DNA from: Streptomyces flavotricini
GTDB taxonomy: Bacteria > Actinomycetota > Actinomycetes > Streptomycetales > Streptomycetaceae
Assembly (NCBI RefSeq): GCF_020639365.1
Contig: NZ_JAINUL010000001.1
Location: 1,415,344-1,479,343, forward strand
Reading direction: 5' to 3'
DNA length: 64,000 nt
Translations under genes and position numbers: made by a program
Notes under the pieces: generated by a model
Told to the model about the DNA's origin: nothing
Databases searched by the model: none
The model's input: only the letters and a program-made list of their open reading frames with translations
Shown here: in pieces, positions 1-9,184 of the stretch
Layout: each line of letters begins with the position of its first letter
Numbering within the stretch: the stretch's first letter is position 1

Positions 1-1185
1 GGCGCGCGGGCGGCGCGGGCGGTCGGCTGGATCCTGGTGGCCGCCCTGGCGTGGGCCGCGTTCTCCGGACTGCTGCTGAGCGGCATCGTGAACGCGGCCA
101 ACGAGGCCTTCTCGCTGCGCGACACGCAGACCCCGGAAGGCGTGCACCAGCCCACGTCGACACTGCGCTCGGGCGGGCCCGGCTCGCTGGTGCCGTGGGA
201 CTCGCTGGGCTATCAGGGCCGGGCGTTCACCGGCAGCGGTCCGTCGGCCCAGACCATCGGTGCGTTCACCCACCGTCCGGCGCGGGAGCCCATCCGGGCC
301 TACGCCGGGCTGGAGACCTCCGGCGACACGGAGACCCGGGCGGCCCGGGCCGTCGCGGACCTCGAACGGGCGGGCGGCTTCGCGCGCGAGAACCTCCTCG
401 TGATGACCACCACGGGCAGCGGGTGGGTCGATCCCGCCGCCGTGGACTCGTTCGAGTACCTCGCCGACGGAGACGCGGCCAGTGTGGCGATCCAGTACTC
501 GTGCCTGCCGTCGTGGATGTCGTACCTGGTCGACCGGTCCAAGGCGCGCGAGGCCGGCCGCGACCTCTTCGACGCGGTCTACGACAAGTGGTCCAAGCTG
601 CCCCAGGACCGGCGGCCTCGCCTGTTCGTGGCGGGCGAGAGCCTGGGCTCGTTCGGCGGTGAGACGGCCTTCAGCGGGGAGGCCGACCTGCGCAACCGCA
701 CCGCCGGCACCGTGTTCGCCGGCCCGCCCAACTTCAACACCCTGTTCCGCGAGTTCAGCGACCACCGCGATACGGGAAGCCCCGAGATCGAGCCCCTCTA
801 CCGGGCGGGCCGCACCGTCAGGTTCACCGACGACCCGGCCGCCGGGATCCCGCCCGCGGACCGGCCGTGGGACGGCCCCCGGGTGCTCTACCTGATGCAC
901 CCGTCCGATCCGATCGTCTGGTGGAGTCCCCAGCTGGCCCTCTCCGAGCCCGACTGGATCGGCGAGCGTCCCGGCTCGGACGTGCTCGGCGCGATGGTCT
1001 GGATCCCGTTCGTGACCTTCTGGCAGGTCACCGCCGACCTGCCCTTCTCAACTGGCGTACCGGACGGCCACGGGCACACCTACAAGGCCGCGTACGTCGA
1101 CGCCTGGAACGCCGTCATGCGGCCCCAGGGCTTCACCGCGCAGGACCTGGACCGGCTGAAGGACGTCGTCTCGCCGCCGCCGTGA
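1..1185 (+). CDS. Alpha/beta-hydrolase membrane protein, 5'-truncated by window edge
   Basis: The reading frame is open from base 1, so the true start lies upstream and only the C-terminal part is visible. A hydrophobic stretch near the left edge looks like the last membrane helix. It is followed by a soluble domain of about 350 residues with the nucleophile-elbow motif GESLGSFGG, the GxSxG pattern of serine hydrolases. The downstream motifs LMHPSDPIVWW and PDGHGHTY fit an acid/His catalytic pair. This arrangement (membrane N-terminus plus alpha/beta-hydrolase catalytic domain) matches the actinobacterial family known by the Pfam name Abhydrolase_9. The substrate is unknown. The gene converges on the minus-strand protease at 1200 with only 14 bases between them. 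Confidence 0.8.
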   Translation, partial: GARAARAVGWILVAALAWAAFSGLLLSGIVNAANEAFSLRDTQTPEGVHQPTSTLRSGGPGSLVPWDSLGYQGRAFTGSGPSAQTIGAFTHRPAREPIRAYAGLETSGDTETRAARAVADLERAGGFARENLLVMTTTGSGWVDPAAVDSFEYLADGDAASVAIQYSCLPSWMSYLVDRSKAREAGRDLFDAVYDKWSKLPQDRRPRLFVAGESLGSFGGETAFSGEADLRNRTAGTVFAGPPNFNTLFREFSDHRDTGSPEIEPLYRAGRTVRFTDDPAAGIPPADRPWDGPRVLYLMHPSDPIVWWSPQLALSEPDWIGERPGSDVLGAMVWIPFVTFWQVTADLPFSTGVPDGHGHTYKAAYVDAWNAVMRPQGFTAQDLDRLKDVVSPPP

Positions 1186-1199
1186 ACCCGTCGAACCGG

Positions 1200-1934
1200 T
1201 CAGCGCAGCAGGAACCCGACGAGGTAGCCGAGTGCGTTGACCGCCCAGTGCAGGCCCATGGGTGCCAACAGGCTGCCGCTGCGGCGGCGCAGTTCGCAGA
1301 ACAGGACGCCCGCCGCCGCCGTGAACAGCACGGCCCCCAGGACCGCCAGAGCCGCCCCCGGCCCGGACTGGCCGACGACCGAGCCCACGGCCGGCTTCGC
1401 GGTCGCCAGGTGCAGCGAGGGCAGCACGTGCCACAGGCCGAACAGCACGCTCGACACGGCGGTCGCCCACACCGCCCCGCGGTCGCGGCGGACCAGACCG
1501 TAGAGCACCCCGCGGAAGGCGGTCTCCTCCACGAGGACCGTGCCGACGGGGACCAGCACGAAGACGCGCAGCATGACCTCGCCGCCGTCCATCGCGCTGT
1601 ACCGCCGGTCCTCGAACAGCGTCCTGGTGGCCGGCAGCAGGGCCCCGGCCAGGTAGACGGCGGCGACCAGGCCGATCAGGGCCAGCGCCCAGCTGGCACC
1701 GCGGGCCAGTGTGCCCGGCGCCAGCCCCGCGTCCGCGAGGGTGCCGCCGGCCAGGCGGAGCACGCCGAGCAGCACGGCGCTGACCACGACGGCCGTCCCC
1801 ACGCCCCAGAGGCCCGACCAGCGGTGCAGGGCCAGGTTGGCGGCGGCGAGGACGGCCACCGTGACTCCCACGGCGGGCCAGGTGCCGATCGGCCGCAGGC
1901 GGCGCCCTGCGTCGGCGGGGGTGCTGCGGGTCAT
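1200..1934 (-). CDS. CPBP-family intramembrane metalloprotease
   Basis: This 244-residue protein is mostly hydrophobic, with about seven predicted membrane segments. It carries the CPBP (CAAX protease/bacteriocin-processing) signature: EETAFRG at residues 136-142, a second motif with His169 (FGLWHV), and His229/Asn233 (LHWAVNALG). In this family the Glu-Glu pair and the two histidines form the intramembrane metal-dependent active site. The start lies 9 bases after the stop of the SpoIIE-type phosphatase gene on the same strand, so the two are probably cotranscribed. The substrate cannot be told from sequence. Bacterial members are often linked to peptide processing or immunity. Confidence 0.85.
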   Translation of the reverse strand: MTRSTPADAGRRLRPIGTWPAVGVTVAVLAAANLALHRWSGLWGVGTAVVVSAVLLGVLRLAGGTLADAGLAPGTLARGASWALALIGLVAAVYLAGALLPATRTLFEDRRYSAMDGGEVMLRVFVLVPVGTVLVEETAFRGVLYGLVRRDRGAVWATAVSSVLFGLWHVLPSLHLATAKPAVGSVVGQSGPGAALAVLGAVLFTAAAGVLFCELRRRSGSLLAPMGLHWAVNALGYLVGFLLR

Positions 1935-1943
1935 GGGAACCCA

Positions 1944-4424
1944 CTACTTGAGCACAAGGTTGGCCACGGCCTCGGAATGCCCCTCCGCCGCGGCGGCAAG
2001 GGAGAACTCCGTCCAGACGGTCTTGCCGTCCCGGGTGTAGCGGGTGCCCCACCGTTCGGTGAGCTGGGCCACCAGGAAGAGGCCGCGCCCGCCCTCGTCG
2101 GTGGTGCGCGCCCGTCGCAGGTGCGGAGCGGTGCTGCTGCCGTCGGAGACCTCGCAGACCAGGCTGCGGTCGCGGATGAGCCGCAGGGTCAACGGCGTCC
2201 CGCCGCCGTACCGGTAGGCGTTCGTGACCAGTTCGCTGACGACGAGTTCGGCGGTGAAGGCCAGCTCCCCCAGGCCCCACCCGGTCAATGTGGTCTCCGT
2301 CAGGTGTCGTGCCCGGGCTGCGGCGGTCGGCTCCGCGGGCATTTCCCAGGAGGCGACCCGCTCCGGCGCCAACACGCGGGTGCGGGCGAGGAGCAGTGCG
2401 ACGTCGTCCGGTGGGTGATCCGGCAGCAGCGCGTCCTGCACGTCCGTGCAGGTCTCCTCCAGCGAGCGGCCGGGCCGGCACAGGACTTCTCTCAGCCGCT
2501 CAAGTCCCTGGTCGAGGTCGAGGCCACCGGCCTCGACCAGGCCGTCCGTGTACAGCGCCAGCAGACTCCCCTCGGCCAGTTCCAGCTCGGCGGACTCGAA
2601 GGGGAGTCCGCCGAGCCCCAGTGGCGGCCCCTCGGGCAGGTCGGGCAGGCTGACCGTGCCGTCGGAGGTCACCACGACGGGCGGCAGGTGGCCCGCCCGG
2701 GCCAGGGTGCAGCGCCGGGAGGTGGGGTCGTAGACCGCGTAGAGGCACGTCGCGCCGACGATCTGCTGGCCCGGCGGGTGTCCGTCGGCACGCTCCTGCT
2801 CGGCTGCCAGCCGGTTGACCAGGTCGTCCAGGTGGGAGAGCACCTCGTCCGGGGCGTAGTCCAGGCCGGCCAGGGTGTGTACTGCCGTGCGCAGGCGGCC
2901 CATGGTGGCCGCGGCGTGCAGACCGTGGCCGACCACGTCGCCGACGACGAGGGCGACGCGCGCTCCGGACAGCGGGATGACATCGAACCAGTCGCCGCCG
3001 ACGCCGGTGGCGGGATCGGCCGGCAGGTAGAGGTGCGCCACCTCGACCGCGCTGTACTCGGGCAGCGCCTGCGGCAGCAGGCTTCGCTGCAGGGTCAGCG
3101 CGGCCTGATGCTGCTGGGTGTAGCGGCGGGCGTTGTCGATGCACAGGGCGGCTCGTGCGGCGAATTCCTCCGCGAGCGTGAGGTCGTCCTCCTCGAACGG
3201 CTCGGGCCGCCCGGCCCGCCACAGGCTGAGCAGGCCCAAGAGCGCACCGCGGGCCGTCAGCGGTACGACGATCAGTGAGTGGGCTTCCAGGCCGAGGGCG
3301 CGCCGTCTGCGCTCCTGGTCCCGGAAATACCAGCCGGGGTCGCTCCGGAGCACGGGTTCGAGGATGGGCCGCTGTTCGGCGAGGCACCTGGCCTGCGGGG
3401 TGCGAGGGTCGAAGCGGAAGAGCTCGCCGTCGGAGTACATCACCCGCAGCGCCTCTGCCATGACCGAATGGACGGCCATGCGCCGGACCGGTCCACCCGC
3501 TTCCCGGGCGGCCGGCTCTTCGCCCCGGGCCACCGACTCCAGCAGATCCACCGAGACGGCGTCCGCGAGGTCGGGGACGGCGACGTCGGCCAGCTCCCGG
3601 GTGGTCTGGGCGAGATCCAGGGTGGTCCCGATGCGGCTGCTCGCCCGGTTGAGGAGGGCGAGCCTGTGCCGGGCCCGGTAGCGGTCGGTGACGTCCTCCA
3701 CCAGTTGGGTGACTCCGAGGATCCCGCCGGAGGGCTCCTGCATCCGGAACGCCGACACCGAGACCACCCGCTCGTGGTCGGGGTCGCTCCGCAGGCGACA
3801 GGGCTGCTCGGTGAAGATCAGCGGGGCGCCCGTCTCCAGCACCCGGCGCAGCCGGGTCTCGATGGTCTTCACGTCCGGCCCGATGAGGAAGTCGCCGATG
3901 CGCAGGCCCCGGATCTCCGCCGCGGACAGCTGCGTGAACCGGGCCAGCGCCCGGTTGATCCGCAGGACGCTGAGGTCGGGGGCGTGGACGGACAGGCCGA
4001 TCGGGGAGCGTCGGAACAGACCGTCCAGGACCGACCGATCGGTCTCCCACCGGAGCACCTCCTCCGCCGGGGCGACGACGAGGAACCACTCGCGGGCCGA
4101 GCCGGCCCGGACGACGGCGCGGGCCCGGAAACCCAGCTCCACCCGCCGCCCGCTACGGTGCAGGACGGGCAGGATGCCGGACCAGCCCCGGTCGCGCTCG
4201 CACGCGGCCGCCGCGTCCCGGACCGCCTCACGGTCCCGGGGGTCGCACAGGAACTCCAGGGCCTCGCGGCCCAGCACCTCCTCGGGCGGGTAGCCGAGGT
4301 GCTCCTGTGCGCGCTCGCTCCAGCCGACGACCCTCCCATGGCCGTCCAGAACGGCCGAGGCCGAGTTGTGCAGCGCGAACGGGTCCTCGGGCGCCTCGCC
4401 CGGTCCGGGCGCTCGTGCGTCCAT
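1944..4424 (-). CDS. PAS-PAS-GAF-SpoIIE (PP2C) phosphatase with C-terminal HATPase domain
   Basis: The 826-residue protein is a multi-domain regulator. There are two PAS-like domains at about residues 15-125 and 130-250, and a GAF domain at about 255-435. A SpoIIE/PP2C serine phosphatase domain at about 445-680 has metal-binding motifs GGDWFD and VVGDVVGHG. The C-terminal domain from about 700 on is an RsbW-like HATPase with ELVVSELVTNAYRYG and DEGGRGLFLV. Such fusions usually act in partner-switching control of sigma factors through anti-sigma antagonists. I chose the ATG at 4424 because GAAGGG precedes it by about 8 bases. The frame stays open upstream to 4697, but that extension lacks domain character. 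The CPBP protease gene follows in the same operon. Confidence 0.88.
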   Translation of the reverse strand: MDARAPGPGEAPEDPFALHNSASAVLDGHGRVVGWSERAQEHLGYPPEEVLGREALEFLCDPRDREAVRDAAAACERDRGWSGILPVLHRSGRRVELGFRARAVVRAGSAREWFLVVAPAEEVLRWETDRSVLDGLFRRSPIGLSVHAPDLSVLRINRALARFTQLSAAEIRGLRIGDFLIGPDVKTIETRLRRVLETGAPLIFTEQPCRLRSDPDHERVVSVSAFRMQEPSGGILGVTQLVEDVTDRYRARHRLALLNRASSRIGTTLDLAQTTRELADVAVPDLADAVSVDLLESVARGEEPAAREAGGPVRRMAVHSVMAEALRVMYSDGELFRFDPRTPQARCLAEQRPILEPVLRSDPGWYFRDQERRRRALGLEAHSLIVVPLTARGALLGLLSLWRAGRPEPFEEDDLTLAEEFAARAALCIDNARRYTQQHQAALTLQRSLLPQALPEYSAVEVAHLYLPADPATGVGGDWFDVIPLSGARVALVVGDVVGHGLHAAATMGRLRTAVHTLAGLDYAPDEVLSHLDDLVNRLAAEQERADGHPPGQQIVGATCLYAVYDPTSRRCTLARAGHLPPVVVTSDGTVSLPDLPEGPPLGLGGLPFESAELELAEGSLLALYTDGLVEAGGLDLDQGLERLREVLCRPGRSLEETCTDVQDALLPDHPPDDVALLLARTRVLAPERVASWEMPAEPTAAARARHLTETTLTGWGLGELAFTAELVVSELVTNAYRYGGGTPLTLRLIRDRSLVCEVSDGSSTAPHLRRARTTDEGGRGLFLVAQLTERWGTRYTRDGKTVWTEFSLAAAAEGHSEAVANLVLK

Positions 4425-4747
4425 CGCTGCCACCCTTCGACCTGCCGAACGGACCGCACAGCGGGCATTGCCGCGGCGACTACCCAAAGTGATCGCAGAC
4501 CACGGTCGAGCAGTCGGCTCACCTTCAGTATCGCCGCGCCGCCGTACGTCGGCAGAAGGTCGGGATCGGGAGTCGGCCGAGCCCTCGGCCTCGCCGTGGC
4601 GGGTCCCCGGGTCACCCCGGAGCGGCACGTGGAGCGGCATGCGGAATGGCGTGCCGCCTTCGGCGTAATGACCGTTCTGCCCGTAACGCCGTGACACGCT
4701 GTGGTCCCGATCGACCAGGGTCGTGTCAGGAGCACCGGACGCACGTG
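4425..4747. other. Divergent intergenic region between two SpoIIE-type phosphatase genes
   Basis: This 323-base gap lies between the starts of two divergently read phosphatase genes, so it should hold both promoters. The minus-strand gene has a GAAGGG ribosome site next to its ATG. The plus-strand gene has AGGAG at about 4728-4732. I see no convincing -10/-35 hexamers, no long inverted repeat and no copy of the 15-nt palindrome found in the neighbouring island. Confidence 0.5.
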
Positions 4748-6082
4748 ATGGCAGGGAACGAGGAAGCGAAGCAGCCCGGGCAGCCGCACCTTCCCGACCT
4801 GCACGTACGTCTGCGAACCGAGTTGACCAGGATCGACGAGCAACTGCGCTCCCTGCTGGCCGCCATGGACCGGCTGCAGGGCCTGCTGGACGCGGTGGTG
4901 TCCATCAGCCGGGAGGTGGAGCTGACCGACGTGCTGCACCGGATCGTGACCACCGCCATGGACCTGGTCGGCGCTCGGTACGGGGCGCTGGGCGTACTCG
5001 GCGAGTCCGGCGAGCACTTGGAACAGTTCATCACCGCCGGCCTGTCCGAGCAGGAACGCGCCGCTCTGGCCGGGACCGGTCTGCCCCGCGGTCTGGGTGT
5101 CCTCGGGCACGTGATCCACCACCCCGAACCCCTGCGGGTCGACAGCATCTCGGCCCATCCGTCGTCCGCCGGGTTCCCCTCCGGCCACCCGCACCTGCAC
5201 ACCCTGCTCGGCGTCGCCATCAGCGTCCGCGGCGAGATCTACGGTGACCTCTACCTCTCCGAGCGGCGCGACGGACTTCCCTTCGACGTCCACGACGAGA
5301 ACGTCGTCGTCGCCCTGGCCAGTGCCGCCGGAATCGCGATCGAGAAGGTCCGCCTGTTCGAACGGGTTCGCCTCGGGGCCGAGCAGTTCCAGCGGCTTCT
5401 GCTGCCCACCCTGCCGGATCTGCGCCCTTTCGCCGCCGCCGCCGTCTACCGGCCCGCTGCCGAGCCGAGCCAACTCGGCGGGGACTGGTACGAAGCCATC
5501 CGGCTGGCCGACGACACCGTGGCGATCGTCATCGGTGACGTGGCCGGTCACGATCTGGAGGCCGCGGCCTCCATGGCCTGCGTCCGTAACATGCTGCGGG
5601 CTCTGCTGTTCGAGCGGAGCAATCCGCCCGGCGCCGTCCTCGCCCAGCTCGACCGCACCCTGCACGCCATCACGAGCAATCCCGTCACCACCACGACCCT
5701 GGCACGCATCGAACCCGCGGGACCGGGCTGGCGACTCCGCTGGAGCACCGCGGGCCACGTCCCACCTCTGCTGATCACCCCTGGGCGCCCGGTGGAGTAC
5801 CTCTTCGCCGAGCCCGGGGTACCGCTCGGGGTCGACCCCGAACAGCCCCGCCCCGACCATTCCCGCTTCCTGCCCCCGGACTCCACCGTGGTCTTCTTCA
5901 CGGACGGGCTGGTCGAACATCCTGAGCACCCCATCGACGAGAGTCTCGACCGGCTCACCGATCTCGCCACCCGGTACGCCGCCCTGCCCCTGCAGGAGTT
6001 CGTCCAGGCCCTGGCCGATCACCACCCCAGCGACGGTCACGACGACCTGGCCATCCTCGCCCTGCGCACCCCGCCCCTCTGA
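4748..6082 (+). CDS. GAF-SpoIIE (PP2C) phosphatase with DevS-type GAF sensor
   Basis: The 444-residue protein begins with a short coiled region (residues 18-45), then a GAF domain (about 45-205) and a SpoIIE/PP2C phosphatase domain (about 210-440) with GGDWYEA (Asp246) and IGDVAGHD (Asp264). The GAF domain is strikingly like the first GAF domain of the histidine kinase at 11636-13369. Both have the segments DAVVSISRE/EAVMSVGRE, RYGALGVLG/EYGALGVIG and a GFP..HP motif. His147 aligns with the histidine that binds heme in mycobacterial DevS (H149). A heme- or redox-sensing phosphatase is therefore plausible but unproven. A GTG at 4745 is an alternative start, slightly closer to the AGGAG site. 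The PP2C target is probably an anti-sigma antagonist. Confidence 0.87.
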   Translation: MAGNEEAKQPGQPHLPDLHVRLRTELTRIDEQLRSLLAAMDRLQGLLDAVVSISREVELTDVLHRIVTTAMDLVGARYGALGVLGESGEHLEQFITAGLSEQERAALAGTGLPRGLGVLGHVIHHPEPLRVDSISAHPSSAGFPSGHPHLHTLLGVAISVRGEIYGDLYLSERRDGLPFDVHDENVVVALASAAGIAIEKVRLFERVRLGAEQFQRLLLPTLPDLRPFAAAAVYRPAAEPSQLGGDWYEAIRLADDTVAIVIGDVAGHDLEAAASMACVRNMLRALLFERSNPPGAVLAQLDRTLHAITSNPVTTTTLARIEPAGPGWRLRWSTAGHVPPLLITPGRPVEYLFAEPGVPLGVDPEQPRPDHSRFLPPDSTVVFFTDGLVEHPEHPIDESLDRLTDLATRYAALPLQEFVQALADHHPSDGHDDLAILALRTPPL

Positions 6083-6181
6083 TCCCCATGCGTCATGTCC
6101 GGCGCGACAGTGCCGTGGAGGATCCGGGGGATCCGACGGATGATGGATTTCGGGACGACGTCGATGCGGAGGTGTCGCCTG

Positions 6182-7198
6182 ATGACCGCCGCACCGCCTG
6201 AACGGCTGCGGCAGGCCGGCTTGGCCGCCCTGGAGATCTGCGCCGTCGCCGCGCTGTACTACGGCTCGGCCACGCTGGGACTGATCCAGCAGCTGGTGGG
6301 GGGCCAGGTCACCCCGCTGTGGCCGCCGACCGGCATCGCCCTGGCGAGCCTGCTCCTGCGTGGTCTGCGGGTCTGGCCCGGGATCGCGCTGGGTGCGTTC
6401 CTGGTCAACGTCCCGCTCGGCCCCTCCGTGCCGGCCGTGCTCGCGATCGTGGCGGGGAACACCCTCGCGCCCGTCTGCTCGTACTGGCTGCTCCGTCGAA
6501 CGGGGTTCCGTACGGAATTGGACCGGCTGCAGGATGCGCTGGGGCTGATCTTTCTGGGCGCGCTCACCGGGATGCTGATCAGCGCGACGGTGGGCAGCGG
6601 CACCCTGGCCCTCGCCGGTGCGCTGAGCGCCGAGGACTTCTGGCCGACGTGGTCGGTCTGGTGGACGGGCGACGCGATGGGCGTACTGGTGGTGACGCCC
6701 GTCCTGCTCGTCCTCCGCTTCGCACGCTGGCCGAAGGACGCGCGGCCGGCCCGTTGGGCGGAGGGGCTGCTGCTTCTGGCGGCCACGGTGTTCGTCGGCT
6801 TCCTCGAGACCAGCAGCACGCCGCTCCTGTTCCTCGGCTTCCCGCTGCTGATCTGGGCGGCCTTCCGCTTCCAGCTGGCCGGGGCCGCGCTCTGCGCCCT
6901 GTCCGTGTCGACCTTCGCGATCGTTGCCGCTGCCCGCGGCTCAGGCCCGTTCGCCGGTCATGACCTGCTCACCAACATGATCACCCTCCAGGCGTTCAAC
7001 GGTTCCTCCTCGCTGACCGCGCTGCTGGTCGCGGCCGCCGTCAGCGAGCGCAACCAGACCCAGACGGAGATCGCACGAGCCTGCGGGCTGCTGGCCGACA
7101 TGGTGGCCGAAGCCACCGCCGGCGGCCACCACCCGAGGCTCCCCGGTCGCGGCGACACGACGCAACCGCACGCCGACCGACCCGAAACCCCAACGTGA
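6182..7198 (+). CDS. MASE1-domain integral membrane protein without output domain
   Basis: The 338-residue protein has about eight membrane helices over residues 15-300 and matches the MASE1 sensory membrane domain. Landmarks are the early LWPPTGIALASLLLRG and GNTLAPVCSYWLLRR motifs and the WTGDAMGVLVVTPVLL motif. MASE1 normally sits in front of a kinase, GGDEF or SpoIIE output module. Here only a short polar tail of about 45 residues follows, so this is a sensor without its own output, possibly partnered with the adjacent phosphatases. The ATG at 6182 has GGAGG nine bases upstream and is preferred over the longer open frame from 6095. It lies about 100 bases after the GAF-phosphatase gene, likely in the same transcript. 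Confidence 0.8.
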   Translation: MTAAPPERLRQAGLAALEICAVAALYYGSATLGLIQQLVGGQVTPLWPPTGIALASLLLRGLRVWPGIALGAFLVNVPLGPSVPAVLAIVAGNTLAPVCSYWLLRRTGFRTELDRLQDALGLIFLGALTGMLISATVGSGTLALAGALSAEDFWPTWSVWWTGDAMGVLVVTPVLLVLRFARWPKDARPARWAEGLLLLAATVFVGFLETSSTPLLFLGFPLLIWAAFRFQLAGAALCALSVSTFAIVAAARGSGPFAGHDLLTNMITLQAFNGSSSLTALLVAAAVSERNQTQTEIARACGLLADMVAEATAGGHHPRLPGRGDTTQPHADRPETPT

Positions 7199-7408
7199 CG
7201 CAGCTGAACGGGCGCGCCGCCTCCGTAAGCGGCGAGCTGGCCACCCCTGGGGTCGGCCACGTGTCAGCACACGGCGTACGGGGGCCGGGCGGTCCGGGCG
7301 GCGGAGGAGGGCGGGCACACACCGCCGTGCAGGAGCGGTCGCGCATGGATCGCGCGGTCCGCGGCGACGTCCTGATCCGCGGTGCGGATGGTGCTCCTGG
7401 GGACGAAC

Positions 7409-9094
7409 TCAACGGCCGAGCTCCCAGATGCGGAAGCCGTCGATGGCGGTGGGCAGGGTGGGGTAGATGCGGTCCTCGCCGACCGATGCCGTCAAGCCGT
7501 AGGCATCGAGCGGGGCGCGGAGGTCCTGCTTGACGCGGGCCAGGGCGAACACGACGTCGCGTTGGACGAGTTCGGCGCGCAGTGCCTCGACGGCGTCGAG
7601 GGCGGTGATGTCGACTTGGACGTTGGCCTCGGTGTTCAGGACGAACCAGTACACCGGTTCGTCCTGGGTGTCGACGGCGTCCAGTGCCCGGCGGTGGAAG
7701 TCCTCGGCGTTCGCGAAGAACAGCGGGGAGTCGTAGCGGTAGATGAGGAGGCCGGGGATGGTGTGGGCGGACGGGTAGTCGTCGATGTCGTGCATGCCGG
7801 CGAGGCCCGGGACGACCCCCTCGACGGCGTCGTGCGGGCGTGCGACCCGTGCGAGCAGTTCGGCGACGGACAGCGCGACCGCGACCAGTACGCCGTACAG
7901 GATGCCGAGGGTGAGGACCCCGAGGGTGCAGCCGAGAGCCAGGAGGAGTTCGCGACGGCGGAAGGCGGCCAGTCGGCGGAACTCGCTCAGCTCCACCAGG
8001 CGTACGGCGGCGTAGACGACGATGGCGCCGAGAACGGCAGTCGGAGTGCGGGTGAGCAGCGGGCCGAGGAAGAGGAGGACGGCGGCCACGCAGGCGGCAC
8101 CGACGAGGGAGTACGCCTGCGTGCGGGCTCCGGCGGAGTCCCCGAGGGCGGTGCGGCTCGCGCTGCTGCTGACAGGAAAGCCGTGCAGGACGCCTGCGCC
8201 GATGTTGGCCGCCCCGAGCGCCAGCAGCTCGCGATTGGCGTCCAGGGGATGCGGGTCGTCGCGGCGGGCGAAGGCGCGGGCGGTCAGGACCACGTCCGAG
8301 TAGCCGACGAGGAGCACGCCGAGGGCCGGCAGGAAGAGATCGGCATAGTCCGATGGTCGGGGCAGGGCGAAGTCCGGCAGACCGGTCGGGACGGGGCCGA
8401 TGACGGCGATGCCGTGTTGGGTGTCGAGGGCGAATGCCGCCACCACGGCGGTGGCGAGGACGAGCACGAGAAGCGGTCCGGGAAGCGGGCGCCACAACAG
8501 CGGCAGGGTGAAGAGCAGGACGAGGCAGGATGCGGCCAGGGCGGCGGTGGGCCAGTGCACGTCACCGAGGTGACCGAGGAACGAGAGCAGTCGGGGGAAG
8601 AACCCGGATCCGCTGCCGTGGGCGCCCGTGAGGCGGGCCAACTGGTCCACGATCATGATGAAGGCGACGCCGGCCAGGTAGCCGACGAGCAAGGGCCGGG
8701 AAAGCAGGTCCGCGAGGAAGCCGAGCCGGACGGCCCAGGCGGCGAGGCAGAGCAGGCCGACCACAACGGCCAGGGCCGCCGTGAGCGCCGCGTACCGGGC
8801 TGGGTCACCGGCCGCGAGCGGGCCCACGGTCACGGCGGTCATCAGGGCGGTGGTCGACTCCGGGCCGACGGACAGCAGGCGCGAGGACCCGCTCAGGGCG
8901 TAGAGGGCCATGGCCGGGAGAGCCGCCCACAGCCCGACGACGGGCGGCAGGCCGGCGACCCCGGCGTAGGCCATGACCTGAGGTACGAGATAGGCGGCGA
9001 CCGTGATCCCGGCCAGGACGTCGCCGCGCAGCCAGGTCCTGCGGTAGCCGTGGAAGGCGGGTGGGAGCACAGCGATCCGTCCGTGCTTCGGCAT
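7409..9094 (-). CDS. SulP-family inorganic anion transporter with STAS domain
   Basis: The 561-residue protein begins with the SulP signature GDVLAGITVAAYLVPQ and has about 11-12 membrane segments up to residue about 410. It ends with a cytoplasmic STAS domain (about 430-550) containing the motif VDITALDAVEAL. SulP proteins move sulfate, bicarbonate or other anions with H+ or Na+. The specific substrate cannot be told here. The start at 9094 was chosen because GGAGG lies five bases upstream of the ATG. The open frame extends to 9172 but that part is low-complexity. SulP genes occur in the stress islands of related actinomycetes, and this one marks the left flank of the OsdR/DevR-like island. 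Confidence 0.9.
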   Translation of the reverse strand: MPKHGRIAVLPPAFHGYRRTWLRGDVLAGITVAAYLVPQVMAYAGVAGLPPVVGLWAALPAMALYALSGSSRLLSVGPESTTALMTAVTVGPLAAGDPARYAALTAALAVVVGLLCLAAWAVRLGFLADLLSRPLLVGYLAGVAFIMIVDQLARLTGAHGSGSGFFPRLLSFLGHLGDVHWPTAALAASCLVLLFTLPLLWRPLPGPLLVLVLATAVVAAFALDTQHGIAVIGPVPTGLPDFALPRPSDYADLFLPALGVLLVGYSDVVLTARAFARRDDPHPLDANRELLALGAANIGAGVLHGFPVSSSASRTALGDSAGARTQAYSLVGAACVAAVLLFLGPLLTRTPTAVLGAIVVYAAVRLVELSEFRRLAAFRRRELLLALGCTLGVLTLGILYGVLVAVALSVAELLARVARPHDAVEGVVPGLAGMHDIDDYPSAHTIPGLLIYRYDSPLFFANAEDFHRRALDAVDTQDEPVYWFVLNTEANVQVDITALDAVEALRAELVQRDVVFALARVKQDLRAPLDAYGLTASVGEDRIYPTLPTAIDGFRIWELGR

Positions 9095-9184
9095 GGCACC
9101 TCCGGGACTCCCTGCGGGCGTGTGCGGCACCATCGTGCCGCGCGGAGGGGCACAGGGGCGTGAAGCGCGCACGCGGGCCGACGG

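Noticed and set aside
867..3278. 803-codon plus-strand open frame
   Set aside because: It is the shadow of the minus-strand CPBP and SpoIIE genes; the translation is low-complexity and repetitive without domain motifs.
7281..7295. GGGGCCGGGCGGTCC, a fit to the island palindrome in the gap between the MASE1 and SulP genes
   Set aside because: It lies between convergent gene ends, has no partner about 20 bp away, and is in a G-rich stretch where chance matches are likely.
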